Shown here piece after piece: positions 47,295 to 55,508 of a DNA stretch of 64,000 nucleotides. The notes beneath the pieces were generated by a model that made no database searches, had not been told where the DNA came from, and saw only the letters and a list, made by a program, of their open reading frames with translations. The translations under genes were made by a program, and so were the position numbers. This DNA comes from Haemophilus parainfluenzae (lineage in GTDB: Bacteria > Pseudomonadota > Gammaproteobacteria > Enterobacterales > Pasteurellaceae). The stretch is from the NCBI RefSeq assembly GCF_014931375.1, contig NZ_CP063117.1, forward strand, positions 992,001 to 1,056,000, in the 5' to 3' direction. Positions within the stretch are counted from its first letter, which is position 1, and each line of letters begins with the position of its first letter.

Positions 47295-48548
47295 GTGCAG
47301 AATAATCGACGAAAAAAACGTGCAAATGAGTTTGTCATCTCTATTGCGATGCACCTTGCATTGTTTGGTTTGTTGATTTGGAGCTCTCTTTATCAAACCG
47401 TTGAAATAATGGGTGGTGGAGAAGGTGAAGGTGATGCCATGGGAGCTGTGATGGTCGATACTGGCAGCGCAGCACAGGAGTGGGGACGTATTCAACAACA
47501 GAAAAAAGGTCAAACTGATAAACAGAAGAAACCTGAGCCTGTAGTTGAAGAGAAAAAACCAGAGCCTGAACCTGAACCAAATCAGCAAGAAATTGCGAAA
47601 CAAGAAGAGATTAAGCGTCAGCAGGAAATTCAACGTCAAAAAGAACTTGAAAAACAAAAGCAGCAAGAAATTGAAAAGCAAAAGCAAAAACAGCAGCAAG
47701 AGCTTGCTCGTCAAGAGGCGTTAGAAAAACAGAAACAAGCTGAAGAAGCAAAAGCAAAACAAGCTGCAGAGGCAGCGAAGTTGAAAGCTGAAGCTGAGGC
47801 AAAACGTTTAGCGGCAGCCGCTAAACAGGCTGAAGAAGAGGCGAAAGCGAAGGCACAAGCTGAAGCTCAAAAAGCGAAAGAAAAAGCAGAAGCAGATGCT
47901 AAAGCCAAGGCTGAGGCGAAAGCGAAAGCAGAGGTTGAAGCAAAAGCGAAGGCAAAAGCTGAGGCAGACGCCAAGGCTAAAGCAGAAGCAGATGCTAAGG
48001 CGAAAGCGAAAGCTGAGGCCGATGCAAAAGCGAAAGCAGAGGCTGAAGCAAAAGCGAAGGCAGAAGCAAAAGCTAAAGCGGATGCAGAAGCTAAAGCGAA
48101 GGCTGATGCAAAAGCGAAAGCTGATGCAGCAAAACGTAAAGCGGATCAAGCAGCTTTAGATGATTTCATGAATGGTGGTGACATCGGTGGTGGTAGCGCA
48201 TCTAAAGGTGGCAATGCGAATAAAGGCGGTACACAAGGTAGTGGTGCTGGACTAGGGGCCGGAGACGGTGGCAAAGTCGGTGACCAATATGCAGGTGTGA
48301 TTAAGCGTGAAATTCAACGCCGCTTCTTAAAAGATCCAAGTTTTGCCGGTAAAGTTTGCCGCATTAAAATTCAACTCGGTCGAGATGGTACTATTTTAGC
48401 TTACCAACGAGTTTCTGGACCTGATGACATCTGTACTGCGGCAATGAGTGCGGTAGCAAGAACGAAAAAAGTTCCAGCGGCACCATCTGATGCAGTGTAT
48501 GAGAAATATAAAGCGCCGACTATCGATTTTGATATCAATGCTCGATAA
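47295..48548 (+). CDS. tolA: Tol-Pal system protein TolA
   Basis: A 417-residue trans-periplasmic protein. Domain I is an N-terminal anchor (about 14-34). Domain II (about 75-285) is a long Ala/Lys/Glu coiled helix with near-repetitive AKAEADAKAKAE units. Domain III (about 325-417, GVIKREIQRRFL to the end) is TonB-like and binds Pal/TolB and colicins or phage coat proteins in E. coli. It uses GTG at 47295. The DNA of domain II is highly repetitive, so copy number may vary between strains. Confidence 0.95.
   Translation: MQNNRRKKRANEFVISIAMHLALFGLLIWSSLYQTVEIMGGGEGEGDAMGAVMVDTGSAAQEWGRIQQQKKGQTDKQKKPEPVVEEKKPEPEPEPNQQEIAKQEEIKRQQEIQRQKELEKQKQQEIEKQKQKQQQELARQEALEKQKQAEEAKAKQAAEAAKLKAEAEAKRLAAAAKQAEEEAKAKAQAEAQKAKEKAEADAKAKAEAKAKAEVEAKAKAKAEADAKAKAEADAKAKAKAEADAKAKAEAEAKAKAEAKAKADAEAKAKADAKAKADAAKRKADQAALDDFMNGGDIGGGSASKGGNANKGGTQGSGAGLGAGDGGKVGDQYAGVIKREIQRRFLKDPSFAGKVCRIKIQLGRDGTILAYQRVSGPDDICTAAMSAVARTKKVPAAPSDAVYEKYKAPTIDFDINAR
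47860..48130 (+). repeat. Imperfect tandem repeats of TolA domain II
   Basis: Codons GCA/GCG, AAA/AAG, GCT, GAG/GAT recur as AKAEADAKAK-like units over about 270 bp. The repeats are imperfect at DNA level, with synonymous changes. Confidence 0.8.
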
Positions 48549-48589
48549 TCGGTTTTAGGAAAATAACAACGTTAAAATAAGGTGATTAA

Positions 48590-49873
48590 ATGAAATTGAT
48601 CAAACGTGTTATGGGGCTATTTGTGGTGATGTTTGCATTTGCAAGCACAGCAATGGCAGAAGATGAAGTTAGAATTGTGATTGATGAAGGGGTTGATGGG
48701 GCTCGTCCTATCGCAGTTGTTCCTTTCGCAGGTTCTGCACCTGAAAATATTGGTCAAATTGTTGCGGATGACTTACGTAATAGTGGTAAATTTAATCCAA
48801 TTCCAGTAAGCCAAATGCCACAACAACCAACAACCGCAGCAGAAGTGAAACCAGAGGCTTGGACTGCTTTAGGTATTGATGCTGTTGTTGTAGGTCAAGT
48901 GACTTCAACTGGTAGTGGTTATAACATTTCTTATCAGTTAGTTGATACTGTGGGCGCATCAGGTACGCCAGGTGCAGTGCTTGCACAAAATAGCTATACC
49001 GTGACTAATAAATGGTTACGTTACGGTGCGCACACTGTGAGTGATGAAGTATTTGAAAAATTAACTGGTATTCGTGGTGCATTCAGAACTCGTATTGCTT
49101 ATGTGGTACAAAAAAATGGTGGATCACAACCTTATGAAGTTCGTGTAGCAGATTATGATGGGTACAATCAATTCATTGTAAATCGTAGCTCACAACCAAT
49201 TATGTCTCCAGCCTGGTCTCCAGATGGTAAACGTTTAGCTTACGTATCTTTTGAGAACAAGAAATCACAACTTGTTGTACAAGACCTAGGTTCAGGTTCT
49301 CGTAAAGTGGTTGCTTCTTTCCCTGGTCATAACGGTGCACCAGCGTTCTCTCCAGACGGTTCTAAACTTGCCTTTGCTTCTTCACAAGATGGTTTATTAA
49401 ACATCTATGTAATGAGCTCAAATGGCGGAAAACCTACTCAATTAACTAGCGGTGCGGGTAATAATACAGAACCGTCATGGTCTCCAGATGGTAGCTCAAT
49501 TCTCTTTACTTCAGATAGAAGCGGTTCACCACAAGTTTATCGTATGAGTGCAAGCGGTGGTGGTGCGTCACCAGTAGGCGGTCGCGGTAGTGCGCAAATC
49601 AGTAGTGATGGTAAAACACTTGTGATGATCAACGGTAATAATAACGTGGTAAAACAAGATCTCACCAGCGGTAGCTCTGAAGTATTAAGTACATCTTTCT
49701 TAGGTGAAAGCCCAAGTATTTCTCCTAACGGTATCATGATTATTTACAGCTCTACACAAGGGTTAGGAAAGGTGTTACAATTAGTTTCTGCAGATGGTCG
49801 CTTTAAAGCGAGTCTTCCAGGAAGTAATGGCCAAGTGAAATTTCCAGCTTGGTCTCCATACTTGACTAAATAA
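48590..49873 (+). CDS. tolB: Tol-Pal system protein TolB
   Basis: A 427-residue periplasmic protein with a signal peptide ([23 protein letters not shown]), an N-terminal anticodon-binding-like domain ([18 protein letters not shown]) and a six-bladed beta-propeller whose blades show repeated [32 protein letters not shown] and [16 protein letters not shown] motifs. It binds Pal and TolA. Confidence 0.97.
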   Translation: MKLIKRVMGLFVVMFAFASTAMAEDEVRIVIDEGVDGARPIAVVPFAGSAPENIGQIVADDLRNSGKFNPIPVSQMPQQPTTAAEVKPEAWTALGIDAVVVGQVTSTGSGYNISYQLVDTVGASGTPGAVLAQNSYTVTNKWLRYGAHTVSDEVFEKLTGIRGAFRTRIAYVVQKNGGSQPYEVRVADYDGYNQFIVNRSSQPIMSPAWSPDGKRLAYVSFENKKSQLVVQDLGSGSRKVVASFPGHNGAPAFSPDGSKLAFASSQDGLLNIYVMSSNGGKPTQLTSGAGNNTEPSWSPDGSSILFTSDRSGSPQVYRMSASGGGASPVGGRGSAQISSDGKTLVMINGNNNVVKQDLTSGSSEVLSTSFLGESPSISPNGIMIIYSSTQGLGKVLQLVSADGRFKASLPGSNGQVKFPAWSPYLTK

Positions 49874-49897
49874 AAAAACTCATTGAGGAGAAATCTA

Positions 49898-50368
49898 ATG
49901 AACAAATTTGTTAAATCATTATTAGTTGCTGGTTCAGTAGCTGCATTAGCAGCATGTAGCTCATCAAACAACGATGCAGCAGGCAACGGTGCTAACAACA
50001 ACGGCCAAACTTTCGGTGGTTACTCTGTTGAAGATCTTCAACAACGTTACAACACCGTTTACTTCGGTTTCGACAAATTCAACATCGAAGGTGAATACGT
50101 TCAAATCTTAGATGCTCACGCTGCATACTTAAATGCAACTGCAGCTTCTAAAGTGGTTGTTGAAGGTAACACTGACGAACGTGGTACTCCAGAGTACAAC
50201 ATCGCTTTAGGTCAACGTCGTGCTGATGCAGTTAAAGGTTTCTTAGCTGGTAAAGGTGTTGACGCTGGTAAAGTATCAACTGTTTCTTACGGTGAAGAAA
50301 AACCTGCAGTGTTAGGTCACGATGAAGCAGCATACTCTAAAAACCGTCGTGCAGTGTTAGCATACTAA
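49898..50368 (+). CDS. pal: Peptidoglycan-associated lipoprotein Pal (OMP P6)
   Basis: A 156-residue outer membrane lipoprotein with lipidated Cys20 (AALAACSSS) and an OmpA-like peptidoglycan-binding domain ([19 protein letters not shown], then [11 protein letters not shown]). In Haemophilus this is OMP P6, a studied vaccine antigen. I chose the ATG at 49898 (GAGGAG site) over an in-frame TTG at 49883. It closes the tol cluster at a terminator. It uses a favoured codon set (AAC, GGT, CGT), as expected for an abundant protein. Confidence 0.98.
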   Translation: MNKFVKSLLVAGSVAALAACSSSNNDAAGNGANNNGQTFGGYSVEDLQQRYNTVYFGFDKFNIEGEYVQILDAHAAYLNATAASKVVVEGNTDERGTPEYNIALGQRRADAVKGFLAGKGVDAGKVSTVSYGEEKPAVLGHDEAAYSKNRRAVLAY

Positions 50369-50395
50369 TTTTTAGAGAATTTTGATTCTTAGAAA

Positions 50396-50426
50396 AAGGG
50401 AGAGTAGAAATACTCTCCTTTTTTTT
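50396..50426 (+). terminator. Terminator of the tol-pal operon
   Basis: GGAGAGTA pairs with TACTCTCC around GAAA, extended by A-T pairs, then TTTTTTTT. Confidence 0.88.
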
Positions 50427-50495
50427 ATTTGTTCTAAGATATTGGCACAAATTGACGAGTATTCACGCAATTAGCACAATTTCTTCAGATTTTTC

Positions 50496-50523
50496 TTGCG
50501 TCAGAAAATAAAATCGGTAATAT
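50496..50523 (+). promoter_or_regulatory. Promoter of the tRNA-Lys pair
   Basis: TTGCGT (50496-50501), a 16-bp spacer and TAATAT (50518-50523), followed by a GC-containing ACGCACC discriminator; 23 bp before the first tRNA. Confidence 0.6.
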
Positions 50524-50546
50524 ACGCACCTGTTACGAAACAATGT

Positions 50547-50622
50547 GGGTCGTTAGCTCAGTCGGTAGAGCAGCGGACTTTTAATCCGTTGGTCGAAGGT
50601 TCGAATCCTTCACGACCCACCA
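50547..50622 (+). tRNA. tRNA-Lys (anticodon TTT)
   Basis: A 76-nt cloverleaf with acceptor GGGTCGT/ACGACCC, D-arm GCTCAGTCGGTAGAGC, anticodon loop CTTTTAA (anticodon TTT), T-loop TTCGAAT and encoded CCA. Followed after 30 bp by a second tRNA-Lys. Confidence 0.97.
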
Positions 50623-50652
50623 TCTATTTTACAGGTCATTATTTAACCGGTT

Positions 50653-50728
50653 GGGTTGTTAGCTCAGTTGGTAGAGCAGCGGACTCTTAATCCGTCGGTC
50701 GAGAGTTCGAGTCTCTCACAGCCCACCA
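50653..50728 (+). tRNA. tRNA-Lys (anticodon CTT)
   Basis: A 76-nt cloverleaf closely related to the preceding one: acceptor GGGTTGT/ACAGCCC (one G-U), anticodon loop CTCTTAA (anticodon CTT), T-loop TTCGAGT and encoded CCA. It reads AAG only. The T-arm has changed as compensating pairs (GAGAG/CTCTC), consistent with a diverged duplicate. Confidence 0.94.
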
Positions 50729-50850
50729 GTCAACTTCTTATTCCTCCTGTTTGTTAATAAATTTACAAAAAAGTAAAATATTTTCAAAATTCTTGACTAT
50801 ATTTAGCGGTTATTATGATAGAATATCCACAACTTTAAGTCGGGCATAAA

Positions 50851-51570
50851 ATGTTACAAAATATTCGAATTGTTTTGGTTGAAACATCTCATAGTGGGAA
50901 TATAGGTTCAGCCTCGCGTGCGATGAAAACAATGGGATTATCCAACCTTTATTTGGTCTCGCCAAAATCGGTGGATGAGCAATCTATTGCATTAGCTGCA
51001 GGCGCTGATGATGTTGTGCGTAATGCCAACATTGTTGATACTTTTGAACAAGCAATAGAAAATTGCTCATTAGTAATTGGGACCAGTGCGAGATTACGCC
51101 ATTTACAGAGTACGTTGATTGAGCCAAGAGAATGTGCGGAGAAAGTCAGTGCACATCAAGGCCAAGTGGCAATCGTGTTCGGTCGTGAGCGTGTTGGGCT
51201 CACAAATGAAGAATTACTTAAATGTCATTATCATTTAAATATCCCTGCTAATCCTGAATATTCTTCGCTAAATTTAGCGATGGCAGTACAGTTGGTAAGT
51301 TATGAAATGCGAATGGCATTTTTAGTGAAAAATAGAACGGAAACTGCACTTTCAACAATAGAAAATATCTATCCAACAGCACAAGAAATGGAGTATTTTT
51401 TCGTGCATACGGAACAGGTATATCAATCACTTGGTTTTATTCAAAATCAAGGGGTTATACAAAAGTTAAGACGACTTTATAACCGTTCTTCTCTAGAAAA
51501 AAATGAATTAAATATTTTGCGAGGAATGTTAAGTGCGGTTGAAAAACGCCTTAATCTGCAAAAAGACTAA
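50851..51570 (+). CDS. trmJ: tRNA (cytidine/uridine-2'-O-)-methyltransferase TrmJ
   Basis: A 239-residue SPOUT methyltransferase that methylates position 32 of several tRNAs. Start MLQNIRIVLVETSHSGNIGSASRAMKTMGL and the knot motifs VAIVFGRERVGLTNEEL and IPANPEYSSLNLAMAVQLVSYEMR are diagnostic. Upstream, TTGACT (50793) and TATGAT (50814) could be a promoter with a short spacer. It immediately precedes iscR, as in E. coli; the IscR operator begins at its stop codon. Confidence 0.96.
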   Translation: MLQNIRIVLVETSHSGNIGSASRAMKTMGLSNLYLVSPKSVDEQSIALAAGADDVVRNANIVDTFEQAIENCSLVIGTSARLRHLQSTLIEPRECAEKVSAHQGQVAIVFGRERVGLTNEELLKCHYHLNIPANPEYSSLNLAMAVQLVSYEMRMAFLVKNRTETALSTIENIYPTAQEMEYFFVHTEQVYQSLGFIQNQGVIQKLRRLYNRSSLEKNELNILRGMLSAVEKRLNLQKD

Positions 51571-51593
51571 AATTGACTATCATAGTCAGATAT
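51569..51593 (+). promoter_or_regulatory. IscR type 1 operator overlapping the isc promoter
   Basis: The core TTGACTATCATAGTCAGA (51573-51590) then TAT fits the type 1 IscR motif (YYGACT-N4-AGTCRR-TAT). TTGACT also serves as a -35 element with TAAACT (51595-51600) as -10. [2Fe-2S]-IscR should repress iscR here, as in E. coli. Confidence 0.83.
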
Positions 51594-51629
51594 GTAAACT
51601 ATCCAAACGACGATTAATAGGGATGCTTT

Positions 51630-52085
51630 ATGAAACTTACATCTAAAGGACGATACGCGGTTACCGCAATTTTAGATATCGCATTACACGCAGGGACAGA
51701 TCCAGTTTGTTTAGCGGATATCTCAGAACGTCAAAATATTTCACTTTCTTATCTTGAGCAATTATTTGCCAAATTGCGTCGTGGTAGATTAGTAAAAAGC
51801 GTTCGTGGTCCAGGTGGTGGCTATCGTTTAGCGTTACCATCTGATCAAATTTCTATCGGTATGGTAATCTCTGCCGTAAACGAGAACATTAATGTCACAA
51901 GATGCCTTGGAAAGGGGAATTGTAAAGGTGGGGTTGAATGTTTAACTCATTCTTTATGGCAAGATTTAAGTGATCGTATTTCTGATTTTTTAGATGAGAT
52001 TACATTAGCCGAGCTTGTAGAGAAAAAATCAGGAAAACATAAAGCTCACAAAGATTTTGATGATTTGGTTGTCGTTAACCAATAA
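51630..52085 (+). CDS. iscR: Fe-S cluster assembly transcriptional regulator IscR
   Basis: A 151-residue Rrf2-family regulator with an N-terminal winged helix ([50 protein letters not shown]) and the [2Fe-2S] ligands in [17 protein letters not shown] (Cys-X5-Cys-X5-Cys-X2-His). It senses the cell's cluster status and controls the isc operon. It heads the operon behind its own operator. Confidence 0.97.
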   Translation: MKLTSKGRYAVTAILDIALHAGTDPVCLADISERQNISLSYLEQLFAKLRRGRLVKSVRGPGGGYRLALPSDQISIGMVISAVNENINVTRCLGKGNCKGGVECLTHSLWQDLSDRISDFLDEITLAELVEKKSGKHKAHKDFDDLVVVNQ

Positions 52086-52148
52086 TAGGAAAGTAGATCA
52101 AAGTGCGGTCAAAATGATGGCATTTTTGGTAGTTATTTAGGAGTGAAA

Positions 52149-53363
52149 ATGAAATTACCAATTTATTTAGATTATGCAGCAACATGTCCAGTTGATGAAC
52201 GTGTGGCTAAAAAAATGATGGAATATTTAACCATTGATGGTGTATTCGGTAATCCAGCATCTCGTTCACATAAATTTGGCTGGCAAGCTGAGGAAGCGGT
52301 TGATATTGCACGTAATCAAATTGCGGATTTGATTGGCGCAGACTCTCGTGAGATCGTATTTACTTCTGGCGCAACAGAAGCAGATAACCTTGCAATTAAA
52401 GGTGCGGCACACTTTTATCAAACAAAAGGTAAGCACATTATCACCTGCAAAACTGAACACAAAGCTGTATTGGATACTTGCCGTCAATTAGAGCGTGAAG
52501 GCTTTGAAGTCACCTATTTAGATCCAGAAGAAGATGGTTTAATCGATCTTGAGAAATTTAAAGCAGCATTACGTCCAGATACAATTGTTGTGTCAATTAT
52601 GCATGTGAATAATGAGATTGGCGTGATTCAAGATATTAAAGCAATTGGTGAGCTTTGCCGTGCAAACAAAACCATTTTCCACGTAGATGCGACCCAAAGT
52701 GTCGGTAAGGTAGAAATTAATCTTGCTGAATTACCAGTTGATTTGATGTCAATGTCTAGTCACAAATTGTACGGGCCAAAAGGTATCGGGGCATTATATG
52801 TTTGTCGTAAACCTCGCGTTCGTTTAGAAGCAATTATCCATGGTGGTGGTCACGAGCGTGGTATGCGTTCTGGTACATTACCTGTACACCAAATTGTTGG
52901 TATGGGTGAAGCTTATCGTATTGCAAAAGAAGAAATGGCGACAGAGATTCCTCGTATCAGAGCTTTACGCGATCGTTTATATAATGGATTAAAAGAAATT
53001 GAAGAAACCTATGTAAATGGTTCAATGGAGCACCGTGTAGCAAATAACTTGAACATCAGCTTTAACTATGTTGAAGGTGAATCATTGATGATGGCATTAC
53101 GTGATGTGGCAGTTTCTTCTGGTTCGGCTTGTACTTCAGCGAGTTTAGAACCATCTTATGTATTACGTGCATTAGGTCGTAATGATGAATTAGCACATAG
53201 CTCAATTCGTTTCACTCTTGGTCGTTGGACAACGGAAGAAGAAATTGATTACACCATTAATTTAACACGTAATGCAGTAGCAAAACTTCGTGAATTATCG
53301 CCACTTTGGGATATGTTCAAAGAAGGTATTGATTTAAACACTATTGAGTGGGCAGCCCACTAA
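52149..53363 (+). CDS. iscS: Cysteine desulfurase IscS
   Basis: A 404-residue PLP enzyme that removes sulfur from cysteine and passes it to IscU and to tRNA thiolation. The PLP lysine is in [16 protein letters not shown], and the active cysteine loop is [21 protein letters not shown]. The ATG at 52149 matches E. coli IscS (MKLPIYLDY); an in-frame GTG two codons earlier is less likely. An AGGAG site precedes it. Confidence 0.98.
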   Translation: MKLPIYLDYAATCPVDERVAKKMMEYLTIDGVFGNPASRSHKFGWQAEEAVDIARNQIADLIGADSREIVFTSGATEADNLAIKGAAHFYQTKGKHIITCKTEHKAVLDTCRQLEREGFEVTYLDPEEDGLIDLEKFKAALRPDTIVVSIMHVNNEIGVIQDIKAIGELCRANKTIFHVDATQSVGKVEINLAELPVDLMSMSSHKLYGPKGIGALYVCRKPRVRLEAIIHGGGHERGMRSGTLPVHQIVGMGEAYRIAKEEMATEIPRIRALRDRLYNGLKEIEETYVNGSMEHRVANNLNISFNYVEGESLMMALRDVAVSSGSACTSASLEPSYVLRALGRNDELAHSSIRFTLGRWTTEEEIDYTINLTRNAVAKLRELSPLWDMFKEGIDLNTIEWAAH

Positions 53364-53417
53364 TTTTCAAGGTGGCTTGACCGCCTGATAGCAACTTATT
53401 TAGGAAAGGAACATAAT

Positions 53418-53801
53418 ATGGCATACAGCGAAAAAGTTATCGAACATTACGAAAATCCACGCAATGTTGGTTCAATGGACAAAAAAGATAATTCTGTGGG
53501 CACTGGCATGGTGGGCGCGCCAGCTTGTGGTGACGTTATGCAGTTACAAATCAAAGTAAATGACAGCGGCATTATTGAAGATGCAAAATTTAAAACTTAT
53601 GGTTGTGGTTCTGCGATTGCTTCTAGCTCTTTAATTACTGAATGGGTAAAAGGCAAATCTTTAGATGAAGCAGGTGCAATCAAAAACAGCCAAATTGCGG
53701 AAGAACTTGAATTACCACCGGTAAAAGTTCACTGCTCAATCTTAGCAGAAGACGCAATTAAAGCCGCCATTGCTGACTACAAAAATAAACAAGGTAAGTA
53801 A
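53418..53801 (+). CDS. iscU: Fe-S cluster scaffold protein IscU
   Basis: A 127-residue scaffold on which [2Fe-2S] clusters are built. Ligand cysteines are in GAPACGDV, TYGCGSA and KVHCSI, with Asp in CGD. The HscA recognition motif LPPVK is present (LELPPVKVHC). It is followed by an uptake-signal hairpin before iscA. Confidence 0.98.
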   Translation: MAYSEKVIEHYENPRNVGSMDKKDNSVGTGMVGAPACGDVMQLQIKVNDSGIIEDAKFKTYGCGSAIASSSLITEWVKGKSLDEAGAIKNSQIAEELELPPVKVHCSILAEDAIKAAIADYKNKQGK

Positions 53802-53804
53802 TCA

Positions 53805-53832
53805 AAAGTGCGGTCGAAAATGACCGCACTTT
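53805..53832 (+). terminator. Hairpin of inverted uptake signals between iscU and iscA
   Basis: AAAGTGCGGTC and GACCGCACTTT form a perfect 11-bp stem with a 6-nt loop (GAAAAT), followed by ATCAATTTAAGG. The T-run is short, so termination is probably partial. It may lower expression of iscA-hscBA-fdx relative to iscRSU or stabilise the upstream mRNA. Confidence 0.6.
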
Positions 53833-53852
53833 ATCAATTTAAGGATCAGAAT

Positions 53853-54176
53853 ATGTCTATAACACTCACTGAAAAAGCGGTACAACGAGTTCGTACTTTT
53901 CTTGAAAATCGTGGAAAAGGTATCGGTTTACGCTTAGGTGTGAAAACATCAGGTTGTTCGGGTTTAGGCTATGTGCTTGAATTCGTTGATGTGCTCAATG
54001 ATGACGATCTTGTTTTTGAGCAGCATGGCGTGAAAGTGGTAGTCGATCCAAAAAGCTTGGTTTATTTAGATGGCATTGAGCTAGATTATGTCAAAGAAGG
54101 CTTGAACGAAGGCTTTAAATATAACAATCCAAATGTGAAAGAATCATGTGGATGTGGTGAAAGTTTCCATGTTTAA
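53853..54176 (+). CDS. iscA: Iron-sulfur cluster assembly protein IscA
   Basis: A 107-residue A-type carrier with the three conserved cysteines in TSGCSGLGY and the C-terminal ESCGCGESF. The ATG at 53853 with an AAGGAT site is chosen; an upstream in-frame start would begin inside the uptake-signal hairpin. Length equals E. coli IscA. Confidence 0.97.
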   Translation: MSITLTEKAVQRVRTFLENRGKGIGLRLGVKTSGCSGLGYVLEFVDVLNDDDLVFEQHGVKVVVDPKSLVYLDGIELDYVKEGLNEGFKYNNPNVKESCGCGESFHV

Positions 54177-54185
54177 GGAATAAAG

Positions 54186-54707
54186 ATGACAAATCCTTTT
54201 GCTATTTTTGATTTGCCCGTTGCTTTCAATGTTGATCAATCGCTTTTGTCTGAACGCTATTTAGTGCTTCAAAAGAGTTTGCATCCGGATAATTTTGTTA
54301 CGGCAGATGCACAAGAACAACGCATTGCAATGCAAAAATCAACAGAAGTTAATGATGCATTAAAAACCTTGAAAGACCCAATTTTACGTTCGGAAGCAAT
54401 TATTGCATTAAATACGGGAGAAGCACAGGATTTAGAACAAAAGAGCACACAAGATATGGCATTCCTAATGCAGCAATTAGAATGGCGAGAAGAGCTCGAA
54501 AATATTGAGCAAAGCCAGGATGAAAATGCATTAGAATCCTTTGCGAAACGCGTTAAAAAAGAAACAAAAGAAATGTTGACCGCACTTGAAGAACAGCTAA
54601 ATGAGCAACAATGGTCAACTGCTGCACAGTTCTGTGATAAATTACGTTTTCTAAAAAAATTGGCGGATGAAATTAGCCAAGTAGAAGAACGTCTATTTGA
54701 ATTATAA
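54186..54707 (+). CDS. hscB: Co-chaperone HscB
   Basis: A 173-residue J-domain co-chaperone that delivers IscU to HscA. The J domain carries the HPD motif (SLHPDNF), and the C-terminal three-helix bundle binds IscU. Length matches E. coli HscB (171). A terminator follows before the inserted DUF2625 gene, which is unusual in an isc operon. Confidence 0.96.
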   Translation: MTNPFAIFDLPVAFNVDQSLLSERYLVLQKSLHPDNFVTADAQEQRIAMQKSTEVNDALKTLKDPILRSEAIIALNTGEAQDLEQKSTQDMAFLMQQLEWREELENIEQSQDENALESFAKRVKKETKEMLTALEEQLNEQQWSTAAQFCDKLRFLKKLADEISQVEERLFEL

Positions 54708-54712
54708 TCTTG

Positions 54713-54735
54713 AGGGCGTTTAATACGCCCTTTTC
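54713..54735 (+). terminator. Terminator between hscB and the DUF2625 gene
   Basis: AGGGCGT and ACGCCCT form a 7-bp stem around TTAAT, followed by TTTTCGC. The T-run is short, so it may be leaky. Confidence 0.7.
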
Positions 54736-54781
54736 GCTATTGATAAATGGGCAGCGGCCCTCATACTAATGAAACTCGATT

Positions 54782-55468
54782 ATGCAAACTTTAGAACAAC
54801 TGACTGATGCCTCAAAATCTGCTTGGGGAACCATTTCCCAATGGATTGAGCATGCTCGTAATCATTGTGATGTGATTAAAAAAGATCAATCTAGCGCAGA
54901 ACGTGAGCTTTTCACCATGCAAATGCCCACTTCTTCTCCAATGGGAGCGGTCATTTATGAAACTGGCGGCATTTTAATCCATCATGGTTGGTTGCGTATA
55001 TTGGGGTCAGGCAGTTTTAAATTACCACGTGGATTAATGGACTGGAATTTCAGCAAATCCTTTAATCAATCAGGTGATAAACCAAAATATTTGCTTGTTG
55101 CGGACGATGTCATTGGTGGTTATTTTGCTTTAAATGGTGGCTCTTTAGGTTCTAATCTTGGCAAGATTTATTATTTTTCGCCAAAAGATTTAACTTGGCA
55201 TGATTTAAATTTTACCTATACGGATTTCTTAGCTTGGGCATTAAATGGTGACATTGAAGCATTTTACCAAAATCTATTTTGGCAAAATTGGCAAGAAGAT
55301 GTAAAACAACTCGATGGTAACCACATGATTGTTTTTACACCAGAGCTTTCAGAAGATAAGACGACTTATATTAATCAGCGTGAACGACGCGAAGTCAACA
55401 TTGAAACCCATTACAACGCAAGTTTCACTGAACAAGATAAATTTGCACAAGCTTATTCAGTGGCATAA
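54782..55468 (+). CDS. DUF2625 family protein inside the isc operon
   Basis: A 228-residue soluble protein that I recognise as the DUF2625 family: GGILIHHGWLRILGSGSFKLPRGLMDWN, YLLVADDVIGGYFALNGGSLGS, then YFSPKDLTWHDLNFTYTDFLAWALNGD. The fold recalls SMI1/KNR4-like proteins. No established function. It lies between hscB and hscA, where E. coli has no gene. No clear ribosome site precedes the ATG. It is flanked by a terminator upstream and by hscA 40 bp downstream, so it may carry its own promoter or be read through. Confidence 0.8.
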   Translation: MQTLEQLTDASKSAWGTISQWIEHARNHCDVIKKDQSSAERELFTMQMPTSSPMGAVIYETGGILIHHGWLRILGSGSFKLPRGLMDWNFSKSFNQSGDKPKYLLVADDVIGGYFALNGGSLGSNLGKIYYFSPKDLTWHDLNFTYTDFLAWALNGDIEAFYQNLFWQNWQEDVKQLDGNHMIVFTPELSEDKTTYINQRERREVNIETHYNASFTEQDKFAQAYSVA

Positions 55469-55508
55469 CGAGCCCTTAACGAATTAATTATTAGAGATAA
55501 AAAGAGAT

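Noticed and set aside
47808..48149. Long open frame antisense to tolA, rich in Phe, Cys, Arg and Ser
   Set aside because: It mirrors the Ala/Lys/Glu repeats of TolA domain II on the other strand; no ribosome site or family signature.
50496..50690. Open frame across the tRNA-Lys pair
   Set aside because: It consists of tRNA sequence; such frames arise by chance from tRNA genes.
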